Assembly: GCA_038250235.1 (NCBI GenBank)
Contig: JBBSCO010000032.1
Coordinates: 1-31,023, forward strand
Source: JAAUTS01 sp038250235
GTDB taxonomy: Bacteria; Verrucomicrobiota; Verrucomicrobiia; Methylacidiphilales; JAAUTS01
Reading direction: 5' to 3'
DNA length: 31,023 bases
In this document: positions 18,353-26,316 of the stretch, piece after piece
How positions within the stretch are numbered: position 1 is the first letter of the stretch
How the letters are laid out: every line of letters begins with the position of its first letter
The notes under the pieces: model-generated
Seen by the model: the letters and a program-made list of their open reading frames with translations, nothing else
Databases searched by the model: none
Told to the model about the DNA's origin: nothing
Position numbers and translations under genes: made by a program

Positions 18353-21300
18353 TTACAACATATCCGGATGCAGGTCGAACTCCTCAATCTTGGCCTTCAC
18401 CTCGTTGATGAAAGCACCCGCGCTCGAGCCGTTCATTACCCTGTGGTCAATGGTTAGGGAAAGATTAATGAATTCGCGGTACACAGCCTTGTCCCCTTCC
18501 AGCACCACCTTTTTCTGGGCGGAACTCAAAAGCAGGGTCGCCACGGCCGGAGGAACAATGACCGGAATCCCGTGGGGAACATCAAAGCTTGCCATGCTGG
18601 TTAGAATCAACGAGGCCGGCTGCCGGGCCTGGTCCACCCCTTCACGGGCCAGTTCCACCTGGCGACGCAATTTTTTACAGAATTCCTTCAGCTTCATCGT
18701 ATCCGCGCCCTCCAACACCGCCGTTGTCATATCATCATTGGGCAGGGAAACCGCCACCCCCAGATGGACATCACGGTAAACCCTCATGATGGAATTCTGC
18801 GGCAGGGAACTGCGGAAAACCGGATGGAGCTTGACCGCCTGGGCCACACACCAGGCAAAAATGGCGAAGGTTGTCACTTCCTTCATCTCGGGATCGGACT
18901 TGATGGATTGCCGGGCTTTCTTGATTGCCTCCCAGGATGCCTCTTGGAAAATAGTGGCCGGAACCGCCACGCGGGCCGCTCTGACCAGACGCGTGGCCAG
19001 AACCTGTTGCTGGGCCGAAAGCGTGATTTCTTCAAAATCCGCGCCTTCGACCTGCTTGGCCAGTTCAGCTGCGGTTTTGGCCAACATGGTGGATTGCAGA
19101 GGGGCAATCTGGCGGGAGATCAGTGGGGTTGAAACCGCAGGAGCTGCGTTCACTGGAGCTGAGACTGTCTTGGCCGGTTTTGCCGCACCTTGACGCGAGC
19201 CGGGACCGTTGCCCACGGTTGACTGGATCTGGCCAATCACCGCACCAATCCGGACCATGCTCGACTCGGCCGCATCCCAGGAAGCCAAAATACCGTCCTG
19301 AGGCGACTCAATGTCAACCACCGCTTTGTCAGTTTCCAGTTGATAGATGAGTTCATCCCGCTTGACCCTGTCACCCGGCTGTTTGAAAAATTTGATGATG
19401 CGCGCCTCTTCCAGTCCCTCGCCGATGTGTGGGACGCGGATGGGCAGGCTGCTGCCGTTTCCATGAACTCCGTTTTCCGCATGAACGACACGGTCAGCCC
19501 CGCCCCCGTTGCCGCCCCGTTCCGGCTTGGCCTGACCACCTTCGGTGATTTCAAAAAGAGCCTGCACAATCCGGTATTTGTCCGGAAGCACCGTCTCCTC
19601 GTAAACCGGATGGAATCCGATATGAATGTCAGGACGCGAAAGCAGTCGCGGCGACGTTCTCAGGGCCGCCCAGACATCGCTGTCCTGCAACAGGTCACTA
19701 ATAATCATTTGTCCGGCACTACATGTGACATTGTCTTCCTGCACCACCAGCAAACGCCCGGTTTTCAGGACGGAGTCCTTGACCGTTTCCTTGTCCCATG
19801 GAGAAATGCTGCGCAGATCCACCAGTTCAACCGAATTCAAGGTTCCGAGTTCCTGCACCGCTTCCGTGACCTTTTCCACGCAGTTGCCCCAGCAGACCAC
19901 CGTGACATCCTCACCATATTGTCGGACGACCGCACGGGAAAAGGGAATGGCTTCCACTCGGCTGGGCCGCGGACGTCGAACCCTTAGCAGGTGTTTGGGC
20001 AATAAAACAATGGTTGGATCCTCCGCCTTGAGTGCCGTCTGCATCAGGCCCGCCGCATCCTCAGGAGTTGATGGAACAACCACCCGTAAACCGGGCACAT
20101 GGGCAAAAGCCGCTTCGTTCGACTGGCTATGCCAGGGACCGCCCGCAGGAAGATAGGCTCCATAGGGGGCGTAAAGGACGACCGGGGCCGTCCACTCGCC
20201 GAAGGTTCTCCAGCGCAGGGTCGCCAGATTGTTGACCAACTGGTTCCAGGCAGGGCCGACAAAATCAATAAACTGTAGTTCAAAAACGGGACGATACCCA
20301 TAAGCCGCCAGCCCGCAGGCCACGCCCACAATCGTCGCTTCTGCCAATGGCGAATTAAAAACACGGTCCGGATATTTGGTGGAGAGACCGTTCGTCAGCT
20401 TGAACACCCCACCCATCGGATCGCAAATATCCTCCCCAAAAAAAACGTAACGCCGGTTGTTGTCTAGAGCCTGCCGGAATGTCTCGTTAACCGCATCAAG
20501 CATTCGCCAATCAGAACATCCTTCATTGACCGTGTCCCCCAGCCCCCCCTGGGCTTCACCCAGCAACTGGTCCAGAACCTCTTCAGGACGGGGATCAGAC
20601 GATGCCTTCGCGTCCTGATACTCGGACTCGATCCGGGCCCCAAGTTCTTCCTGCATCTTCTGCCACTTGGCCTCTGTCAGATGTCCCTCGTTGATCAGCT
20701 CGACCGAAAGTAATTTGATTGGATCGCGGGACTGGATAAGTTCTAGGTCTTCCGCCGAACGGTAAATGCGATGGTCATCGCTGCTGGAATGGCTGGCCAG
20801 GCGGTCCAACTCACACCATAAAACAGTTGGCCCCTGGCCGGACCTGGCCTGTTGGATGGCCTTACTCGAAGCCGCCTGCAGATCATCGATGCTGCGACCA
20901 TCAATACGTATGACCCGTTTTTCATCAAACAGGTTGTTGCGCAAGGGATTCGATCCGGTCGTTCGGGTGCTGATGCCATACTCGTTGTCCTCCACTACAA
21001 AAAGCACCGGTAAATTACGTTCCACAGCAAAGGCATAAGCTTCGTAAAACTCACCCTGCCGCAGCCCGGCATCGCCCACACAGGCCATGACAATGTCGTC
21101 TTTACAATCCAGTTGCATGCCCCAGGCCGCCCCACAGGCAGGCAGGAGATTGGCGGCCGTCGGCGAGGCCAAACTACAAATATTATGTTTCCGGCTGCTG
21201 AAATGCCCTGGCAACTGGCGCCCCCCGCTGGAGGAATCGCGCTTGGCGTAGAACATACTGGCCAGTTCGCGGGAAGTCACACCCCGCCCCATGACCAGGC

Positions 21301-21502
21301 AGCGGTCGCGATAGTGGGGAAAAAGATAATCCGAACTGCGCAGATGCAGGCTCAGGGCGATCAAAGCCTCATGCCCCATGCTGGAAATCTGGAACCAGCC
21401 CTGTCCCTGACGGAAAAGAATCCCCTCACGTCGATCAGCCTCACGACTGAGAAACATGGTTTCGAGTAACTTCAGGCGAACAGCGGTTTTGAGTCTGGAC
21501 AT
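18353..21502 (-). CDS. Fused 2-oxo acid dehydrogenase: E1-alpha, E1-beta and E2 in one polypeptide
   Basis: At 1049 residues this joins three normally separate subunits of a branched-chain or pyruvate-type dehydrogenase complex. E1-alpha (about 1-330) has the thiamine-diphosphate motif beginning GDAGLRQGEFYE at 143 and ending EDN at 171-173. E1-beta (about 335-655) contains GEDICDPMGGVFK and HSQSNEAAF. A Gly-rich linker leads to a lipoyl domain (about 687-760) with lipoyl Lys726 in ETDKAVVDIE. After an Ala/Pro linker comes the E2 acyltransferase domain (about 825-1049) with His1020 in the final motif, but Asn1024 replaces the usual Asp of HxxxDG. No peripheral subunit-binding domain is recognisable. 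E3 is not encoded here. The substrate is uncertain; the E1 part resembles branched-chain oxo-acid enzymes. Confidence 0.9.
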   Translation of the reverse strand: MSRLKTAVRLKLLETMFLSREADRREGILFRQGQGWFQISSMGHEALIALSLHLRSSDYLFPHYRDRCLVMGRGVTSRELASMFYAKRDSSSGGRQLPGHFSSRKHNICSLASPTAANLLPACGAAWGMQLDCKDDIVMACVGDAGLRQGEFYEAYAFAVERNLPVLFVVEDNEYGISTRTTGSNPLRNNLFDEKRVIRIDGRSIDDLQAASSKAIQQARSGQGPTVLWCELDRLASHSSSDDHRIYRSAEDLELIQSRDPIKLLSVELINEGHLTEAKWQKMQEELGARIESEYQDAKASSDPRPEEVLDQLLGEAQGGLGDTVNEGCSDWRMLDAVNETFRQALDNNRRYVFFGEDICDPMGGVFKLTNGLSTKYPDRVFNSPLAEATIVGVACGLAAYGYRPVFELQFIDFVGPAWNQLVNNLATLRWRTFGEWTAPVVLYAPYGAYLPAGGPWHSQSNEAAFAHVPGLRVVVPSTPEDAAGLMQTALKAEDPTIVLLPKHLLRVRRPRPSRVEAIPFSRAVVRQYGEDVTVVCWGNCVEKVTEAVQELGTLNSVELVDLRSISPWDKETVKDSVLKTGRLLVVQEDNVTCSAGQMIISDLLQDSDVWAALRTSPRLLSRPDIHIGFHPVYEETVLPDKYRIVQALFEITEGGQAKPERGGNGGGADRVVHAENGVHGNGSSLPIRVPHIGEGLEEARIIKFFKQPGDRVKRDELIYQLETDKAVVDIESPQDGILASWDAAESSMVRIGAVIGQIQSTVGNGPGSRQGAAKPAKTVSAPVNAAPAVSTPLISRQIAPLQSTMLAKTAAELAKQVEGADFEEITLSAQQQVLATRLVRAARVAVPATIFQEASWEAIKKARQSIKSDPEMKEVTTFAIFAWCVAQAVKLHPVFRSSLPQNSIMRVYRDVHLGVAVSLPNDDMTTAVLEGADTMKLKEFCKKLRRQVELAREGVDQARQPASLILTSMASFDVPHGIPVIVPPAVATLLLSSAQKKVVLEGDKAVYREFINLSLTIDHRVMNGSSAGAFINEVKAKIEEFDLHPDML

Positions 21503-21506
21503 GCGT

Positions 21507-21556
21507 GTTTTAAGCCCGTTGCCTCCGGAGTATCCGGCCGCGACTGGGCTTAAAAC
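21507..21556 (-). promoter_or_regulatory. Inverted repeat with 11-bp perfect arms just upstream of the dehydrogenase start
   Basis: GTTTTAAGCCC at 21507-21517 and GGGCTTAAAAC at 21546-21556 are exact reverse complements with a 28-nt spacer. The inner arm ends only 4 nt before the ATG of the fused dehydrogenase. The spacer contains a second small stem (CCGGA-tac-TCCGG on the minus strand) that overlaps the only GGAGG nearby. It could be a leader hairpin that hides or presents the ribosome-binding site, or an operator. Which of the two is not decidable by eye. Confidence 0.55.
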
Positions 21557-21722
21557 GAATTTAGGGCATGAACCCGACCCGATTCAATGCTTTTTGCCAA
21601 GTCTTTCCATGGCATCAGCTCAACTCCGGGGAATACAATTGATATAATGACGGCCGCTCTTCCTGCGTCAGTCCTTGACAGAAACGGAAAAAAAGCCCGT
21701 TCTCTGGTATTAAGGCCTCTAG

Positions 21723-22709
21723 CTAAAACCATCTCCGCCGCTTAAGCCAGAACCACATCAACACCATCCCGCCTATTGTCACTGCCATGGCGATCCAGTA
21801 GGCATAGGGATTCTGCAATTCGGGCATGTTGTCAAAGTTCATCCCATACCAGCTCCCCACCAGCACCGGAGGCAGGGTGATGGCCGTCATCGCCGTCAAA
21901 ATCTTGATCCCTTCATTGGTCTGATTGGCCGTCTTGTTGATATATACATCAAACGACACCAGCAGTTGCTCGTTGTAGCTGGAGGACATCTGCTCGATCT
22001 GGTTGAAGTTGTCGTGTAAATCACGGAAATAAGGGATCATGACCTGCCGGATCAGCTTGTTTTCACCTCGTGAAAGACGGTGAACGGTTTCGCGCTGGGG
22101 CCTCACAATCTGCCGTAAATGGCTCAGATCCTTCCGATATTCCAGCATACGCTGCATGGTTTCCTTGCTCGAGAGCCCCCCCTGATCGTCGCCTAACAAT
22201 AAATCTTCGATCTCGTCCAGTTCCTTGCCCAGCTCGGAAATCATCGGCTGATAATTGTCCACCATCAGATCCAGCAGCGTATGGGCCAGACGATCGGGTC
22301 CCCTTGCGATCTGCGCCCCCTGCTTGTTGGAACAGCGGGCCATGGCCGACCGGATCGAACGCAAATCCTCCGTGTGGTAGGTCACCAGAAAATCTTTGCC
22401 TAAAAAGAGATCCAGCTCCGTCGTGGTGAATTTGTCCTGCTTGTTGAAATCCACCGCATGCATGACCATGAACGAATAATCATCGTAATCTTCCAGCTTG
22501 GGCAGACTGCTCACCGCCACGCAGTCCTCGATCGCCAGGGGATGGAACTGGAAAAGATCTCCCAGCACCTGCCTGGTTTCTTCGTCGGTCGGGTGATCCA
22601 GATCCACCCAGATGATCAACCCCTTGTCGTAACGGACCAGCTTTAAGGCATCAAGATCCAGATCCTGCGCTGCCAGTTTGCCTTCACTAAATACAAATGA
22701 ATGAATCAT
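21723..22709 (-). CDS. corA: CorA-type magnesium/cobalt transporter
   Basis: A 328-residue inner-membrane channel for Mg2+. The N-terminal cytoplasmic alpha/beta domain carries HPLAIEDCV and a long helical stalk with LRQIVRPQRETVHRL. Two C-terminal membrane helices follow. The signature GMN is present in SWYGMNFDNMPEL at the end of the first helix, and the protein ends with the basic LKRRRWF expected on the cytosolic side. It is divergently arranged with gpmI, sharing a roughly 130-nt promoter region. The next gene on its strand, the fused dehydrogenase, begins 220 nt further on. Confidence 0.95.
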   Translation of the reverse strand: MIHSFVFSEGKLAAQDLDLDALKLVRYDKGLIIWVDLDHPTDEETRQVLGDLFQFHPLAIEDCVAVSSLPKLEDYDDYSFMVMHAVDFNKQDKFTTTELDLFLGKDFLVTYHTEDLRSIRSAMARCSNKQGAQIARGPDRLAHTLLDLMVDNYQPMISELGKELDEIEDLLLGDDQGGLSSKETMQRMLEYRKDLSHLRQIVRPQRETVHRLSRGENKLIRQVMIPYFRDLHDNFNQIEQMSSSYNEQLLVSFDVYINKTANQTNEGIKILTAMTAITLPPVLVGSWYGMNFDNMPELQNPYAYWIAMAVTIGGMVLMWFWLKRRRWF

Positions 22710-22842
22710 GGTCGTCGCCCCTTTTCCAAAGAGGTCTCCTAGATCATTACCCTATCTGCATCATCCCGCTCAACAACTAATTCCGCCGAATCCTCTTGAT
22801 TTACCCACTCCCAGTCCTTTTCATGGTTTTCACCAATCCCCC

Positions 22843-24417
22843 ATGAAAAAGAAACCTGTCATCCTCATCATCCGCGACGGCTGGGGTATCAGCCCTAACG
22901 GCCGTCCCGCTGCCGAAAAAGAGGGCAACGCCACGCTTCTGGCCAAAACCCCTTTCCACGACCACCTCTACGCCACCTATCCCATGAGCAAACTCAGCGG
23001 CAGTGGCGAGGACGTCGGCCTGCCCGGCGGGCAGATGGGTAATTCCGAAGTCGGCCACCTCAATCTCGGGGCCGGACGCATTGTTTATCAGGACATCACA
23101 CGCATCAACAAATCCATCCGCGACGGCGACTTCTTCAAGAACCCCGTCCTGCTCAACCTTTTTTCCAAACTCAGCAACCCAAAACCCGAAACTCCAAACC
23201 CTAAACTTCACCTGGTCGGTCTTCTTTCCGACGGTGGCGTCCACTCCCATCTCGACCACCTCTATGCCCTCGTCCGGATGGCCCGCGACAACGGAGTCCA
23301 AAACATCTACATCCACGCCGTGACCGACGGCCGCGATACCGCCCCCGACGCTGGCATCGCCTATATGAAAGCCCTCCAGGCCAAACTCAAAGAGTTGGGC
23401 GCAGGCACCATCGTCACCCTCATTGGCCGCTACTACGCCATGGATCGTGACGAACGTTGGGAACGCACCCAACTGGCTTACGACCTCTTGACCAAAGGCA
23501 TCGGAGAAAAGGGGTCAGACCCCGTTTCCGCTCTGGAAAAGTCCTATGCCGGAGGTGTGACAGACGAATTCATCAAACCCTTCGTTTTTGTCGACTCCCC
23601 AGGCCCCCTCATCGCGGATGGCGACGGCATTCTCTTCTATAACTTCCGCTCCGACCGTGGCCGCCAACTCAGCCGCGCCTGGCTCGAACCCGGCTTTGCC
23701 GGATTCGATGTCAGCACTCGTCCCAAAGTCAGTTACGTCACCATGACCCAATACGACGCCCGCTACGCGGCCTGGGGCGCGCAAATCGCCTTCGATCCGC
23801 AAAGCATGAACAATATTCTGGGCAAAGTAGTCAGTGACAACGGAAAAACCCAGTGCCGCATGGCCGAGACAGAGAAGTATCCGCACGTCACCTTCTTCTT
23901 CAACGGTGGCGTTGAAGCTCCCTACCCCGGAGAAGACCGCGAAGTCATCCCCTCCCCCAAAGTCGCGACCTATGATCTGCAGCCCGAGATGAGTGCCCCC
24001 TCCCTGACAGAGGCAGTCCTGCGCCGTCTGGATTCCGGCACCTATGACATGATCATTCTGAACTACGCCAACACCGACATGGTGGGCCACACCGGCATCC
24101 TTTCCGCTGTGATCCAGTCCGTGGAAACGATCGACGACTGCGTTCGCCGCGTAGTGGAAAAAGTTCTGTCCATGGACGGTGTTGCCCTGGTGACTGCCGA
24201 CCACGGAAACTGTGAACGCTGCCTGACCGACGTGGGCAAACCCCAAACCGCCCACACTACCAACCTGGTGCATTTTATCTACGTTGGAAACGACCATGCC
24301 CATGTCTCACTGGAAAACGGAATCCTGGCCGATGTGGCACCCACCCTGCTGGATCTGCTCCATGTTCCCAAGCCGACGGAGATGACCGGCCATTCGTTGA
24401 TCAATCGCTTGCAGTAG
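22843..24417 (+). CDS. gpmI: 2,3-bisphosphoglycerate-independent phosphoglycerate mutase
   Basis: Interconverts 3- and 2-phosphoglycerate in glycolysis using two Mn2+ ions. From ATG 22843 (MKKKPVILIIRDGWG) the protein has 524 residues. An upstream frame is open but encodes a Pro-rich stretch unlike the family. The phosphoserine nucleophile is in GQMGNSEVGHLN, with LLSDGGVHSHLDH, TDGRDTAPDAG, the metal ligands in NYANTDMVGHTG, and ADHGNCE. About residues 109-123 (SNPKPETPNPKL) are encoded by a run of 7-nt repeat units and look like an insertion absent from typical members. It is the only plus-strand housekeeping gene here. Confidence 0.95.
   Translation: MKKKPVILIIRDGWGISPNGRPAAEKEGNATLLAKTPFHDHLYATYPMSKLSGSGEDVGLPGGQMGNSEVGHLNLGAGRIVYQDITRINKSIRDGDFFKNPVLLNLFSKLSNPKPETPNPKLHLVGLLSDGGVHSHLDHLYALVRMARDNGVQNIYIHAVTDGRDTAPDAGIAYMKALQAKLKELGAGTIVTLIGRYYAMDRDERWERTQLAYDLLTKGIGEKGSDPVSALEKSYAGGVTDEFIKPFVFVDSPGPLIADGDGILFYNFRSDRGRQLSRAWLEPGFAGFDVSTRPKVSYVTMTQYDARYAAWGAQIAFDPQSMNNILGKVVSDNGKTQCRMAETEKYPHVTFFFNGGVEAPYPGEDREVIPSPKVATYDLQPEMSAPSLTEAVLRRLDSGTYDMIILNYANTDMVGHTGILSAVIQSVETIDDCVRRVVEKVLSMDGVALVTADHGNCERCLTDVGKPQTAHTTNLVHFIYVGNDHAHVSLENGILADVAPTLLDLLHVPKPTEMTGHSLINRLQ
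23168..23210 (+). repeat. Degenerate 7-nt tandem repeat inside gpmI
   Basis: Five consecutive heptamers all starting AA occupy 23176-23210: AACCCAA, AACCCGA, AACTCCA, AACCCTA, AACTTCA. A further AACTCAG lies at 23168-23174, offset by one base. The run stays in frame and codes for a Pro/Asn/Lys-rich loop in the mutase. The period of seven is seen directly; its origin is inferred. Confidence 0.7.
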
Positions 24418-24431
24418 CGGAAGCCCGGGAG

Positions 24432-24452
24432 TCTGATCTCTGATCTCTGACA
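24432..24452. repeat. 7-nt tandem repeat downstream of gpmI
   Basis: Three heptamers TCTGATC, TCTGATC, TCTGACA lie end to end in the 79-nt gap between the gpmI stop and the vapC stop (convergent genes). The same gap also contains a short CCGCC-tgt-GGCGG hairpin near 24475. The hairpin has no T-run, so it is not called a terminator. Confidence 0.65.
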
Positions 24453-24496
24453 GGTCGCAGCAAAGCGAAGATCCGCCTGTGGCGGGCCCTTCGCCC

Positions 24497-24898
24497 CTAC
24501 CCCGGATAAATCAATTTCAAGTCCTTGAAATAATCCCGGTAATAACCACGGTTCCGCGCCAAGAGGCAATCCGCATGGTAAAGGGCATGCGAAGCCACCA
24601 GAAAATCGGGCAAAACCCGTCTTTGATTCCCGCTTCTTTGCAGATACCTCTTGAAGACGCCTCCCGCATGGATGACGCTTTCCCGGGAGGAAGGAATGAA
24701 GACAATATTCCAGTCAGCTAAAAAGTCAGGCAGTGCTTCTTCTGAAAAGGTAGGGGCAATTTCCGCAAGCACACATTCCCCTATGACAAGCTGCCCTTGG
24801 CCAAGAGCCCTCTTGATGGCTTTCTCTGAAACGTCAGCATGAAGTGGGTCGTTGGTGACAACATCCAGGATAACACTGGTATCCAAGGCTGTCTTCAT
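24497..24898 (-). CDS. VapC-like PIN-domain toxin
   Basis: A 133-residue PIN-domain protein, expected to be a metal-dependent ribonuclease toxin. Acidic active-site candidates are Asp6 (ALDTSVIL), Glu46 (VLAEIAPTF), Asp98 (VLPDFLVASHAL) and Asp110. The C-terminal LLARNRGYYRDYF block is typical of chromosomal VapC toxins. It overlaps the upstream AbrB-type antitoxin gene by 4 nt (ATGA), the usual antitoxin-toxin layout. Expression is probably controlled through the antitoxin and the palindrome at 25130. Confidence 0.9.
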   Translation of the reverse strand: MKTALDTSVILDVVTNDPLHADVSEKAIKRALGQGQLVIGECVLAEIAPTFSEEALPDFLADWNIVFIPSSRESVIHAGGVFKRYLQRSGNQRRVLPDFLVASHALYHADCLLARNRGYYRDYFKDLKLIYPG

Positions 24899-25122
24899 AC
24901 CCCGTCACGCAGTCGTCCAAGATAGCTGTCAACGCTGCCACCGCCCGGCAACCTGCCCTGACCCCGCCAGCGCGAGATAGGATCCGACTCCAAAACCTTC
25001 CGGGCAACCAATTTGCCATTTTCCTCTGTAAAATCGAGAACAGTGCCAGGCGTCAGGCCCAGTCCATCCCGCAGTTGCTTGGGGATGGTAATCTGACCTT
25101 TTTCCGAAACAATCGAATTCAT
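24895..25122 (-). CDS. AbrB/SpoVT-family antitoxin
   Basis: A 75-residue protein starting with the classic swapped-hairpin DNA-binding motif SEKGQITIPKQLRDGLGLTPG, followed by a short C-terminal tail (PISRWRGQGRLPGGGSVDSY) that likely binds and neutralises the toxin. It overlaps vapC by 4 nt. The palindromic site right before its ATG suggests autoregulation. The pair lies between gpmI and the rfbD-like gene, a typical accessory position. Confidence 0.9.
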   Translation of the reverse strand: MNSIVSEKGQITIPKQLRDGLGLTPGTVLDFTEENGKLVARKVLESDPISRWRGQGRLPGGGSVDSYLGRLRDGV

Positions 25123-25129
25123 ACTTTAA

Positions 25130-25147
25130 AAGTAGGAGTGCCTACTT
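25130..25147 (-). promoter_or_regulatory. Palindromic operator candidate upstream of the AbrB antitoxin gene
   Basis: AAGTAGG at 25130-25136 and CCTACTT at 25141-25147 are perfect inverted repeats around AGTG, flanked by A/T runs, and lie 7 nt upstream of the antitoxin ATG. AbrB-type antitoxins bind such sites to repress their own operon. Assignment is by position and symmetry only. Confidence 0.6.
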
Positions 25148-25373
25148 AAAAATTCGCACTCCTTATTCTTCAGAAGCTCAGGCGTCCCGTTGCCGGGCTG
25201 GGCATCTCATTGAGTCGCCTCTGAAAACCTGCCTTACCCTCCTTTCCGCTGTGTCGCCAACTCAACTAACTTTGGCATAACGAACCAGGTTCCGTGCCGA
25301 AGGTTTTAAGGGAGCACAGAAAGTACTGCATGTGAAGCAGGCCCCCTCAGAAGGCTGATCATTTTTTAAAATG
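25148..25373. other. Non-coding stretch with several imperfect inverted repeats
   Basis: No convincing gene is seen here between the antitoxin gene and the rfbD-like gene. On the minus strand there is a CCCG-GCAA-CGGG mini-hairpin enclosed by GGCG and CGCC near 25178-25218. An imperfect stem AACCTTCGGCA / TGCCAAAGTT encloses GAACC-t-GGTTC near 25268-25306, and CTGC...GCAG lies near 25328-25342. These could be a small structured RNA, remnants of a mobile element, or chance. No integron attC core pair was found. Confidence 0.3.
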
Positions 25374-25411
25374 AAAAAAGGGCAATAGGCTCCTACTTAG
25401 TGTTAGCCTAT
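25374..25411 (-). terminator. Rho-independent terminator overlapping the rfbD stop codon
   Basis: On the minus strand ATAGGCT (25405-25411) pairs with AGCCTAT (25385-25391) across a 13-nt loop and is followed by TGCCC and a run of six T (25374-25379). The TAG stop of the reductase gene lies inside the first arm. Stem plus T-run is the standard intrinsic-terminator pattern, though the stem is only 7 bp. Confidence 0.6.
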
Positions 25412-26304
25412 GTATCCCTGTGCCCTTCCCCCAAATACCCCGAAATCCCCTCCTGCCACGATGTCAAACCATGGCCGAGCAGTGCTTCCGTCTTGCCCAG
25501 ATCCAACACGGTGTAATCAGGACGGCGGGCCCGCAGAGCCTGGTGTTCGCCCTCGGGCACAGGCACGATCGCGCGGTTTTTCAACGGCAACCCCTTTTCC
25601 AACATTTGCCTTTTGCATTCCTGCGCAAACTCCATCCAGGTCACTTCGCCCCGGTGCGTCAGATGAAACAGACCTCCCGCAGGCTCTTTCTCCAACAGAT
25701 TGAAAATCATCCGGGCCCCGTAACCGGCATAAAGACAGCCCCCCGTCCGGCCCGTCGCCACGTGGAGGATTTCTTCCTTCTGCAAAAGCCCCGGTATCCG
25801 GCTCATGAAGGTCGACCCTCCCAACCCAAAAATCCAGGCCAGACGCAGAACCAGATGTTCCGGACAAGCTAGAACCGCCCGTTCCGCGTCGCGCTTATGG
25901 CTCGCATAAACCGACAAAGGCTCAGGTTCGTCTCTTTCTGTGTAAGGCTTGGAGCATCCACCCCCAAACACATAATCCGTACTGAGATGCACGAACCGCA
26001 CGCCATGTTCATGACAGGCCCGGGCCCAGAAATCCGGTGCCCTGCTGTTGATGGATTCCGAAAGATCCGGATCAGTTTCACATCCCTCCATCCGACAAAA
26101 CGCCGCCGCATTGATCACCAGATCGGGCCTGAACTCCTTGAGAACGCGGGTTGATTTGTCAGTGTCGGTGATATCCAGTTCGCTGCGCGTCAACTTCTTG
26201 AGCTCCCCGCACAAACCGGGACGGGCTGATTTCTGGTCGCTGATTTCTATGGCAAGGTATCTCCCCATCAATCCCCCTGCACCCAGCAGCAAAACTTTTT
26301 TCAT
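25408..26304 (-). CDS. rfbD: RmlD-like dTDP-4-dehydrorhamnose reductase / sugar-nucleotide reductase
   Basis: A 298-residue extended short-chain dehydrogenase that probably reduces dTDP-4-dehydrorhamnose to dTDP-rhamnose for surface polysaccharide. The N-terminal NAD(P)-binding motif is LLLGAGGLMGRYL. The segment PDLVINAAAFCRMEGCE, the STDYVFGGG motif and the catalytic Tyr-x3-Lys in VYASHKRDAE follow the RmlD pattern. Other rml genes are not adjacent, so the exact substrate is inferred. It is the last gene of the epsI transcription unit, as the terminator at its end suggests. Confidence 0.85.
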   Translation of the reverse strand: MKKVLLLGAGGLMGRYLAIEISDQKSARPGLCGELKKLTRSELDITDTDKSTRVLKEFRPDLVINAAAFCRMEGCETDPDLSESINSRAPDFWARACHEHGVRFVHLSTDYVFGGGCSKPYTERDEPEPLSVYASHKRDAERAVLACPEHLVLRLAWIFGLGGSTFMSRIPGLLQKEEILHVATGRTGGCLYAGYGARMIFNLLEKEPAGGLFHLTHRGEVTWMEFAQECKRQMLEKGLPLKNRAIVPVPEGEHQALRARRPDYTVLDLGKTEALLGHGLTSWQEGISGYLGEGHRDT

Positions 26305-26316
26305 GAATCAGAGCCG

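Noticed and set aside
21550..21732. 60-codon minus-strand ORF between corA and the dehydrogenase
   Set aside because: It overlaps the corA end, runs into the inverted repeat, has no ribosome-binding site and resembles no family. Judged to be chance.
23505..23530. GGGGTCAGACCCC palindrome in gpmI as a possible inserted repeat
   Set aside because: It encodes the GSDPVSAL region, whose Asp-Pro is normal for the family, so there is no sign of insertion.
23515..24303. Minus-strand ORF of 262 codons opposite gpmI
   Set aside because: Gly/Val/His-rich shadow of a well-conserved plus-strand enzyme.
24470..24496. CCGCC-tgt-GGCGG hairpin as the gpmI terminator
   Set aside because: The stem is short and is followed by C-rich rather than T-rich sequence, so intrinsic termination is not supported.
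25255..25310. Integron attC-like site next to the toxin-antitoxin pair
   Set aside because: An ACTCAAC core is present beside an imperfect stem, but no matching GTTRRRY core lies at the other end, so the attC architecture is missing.
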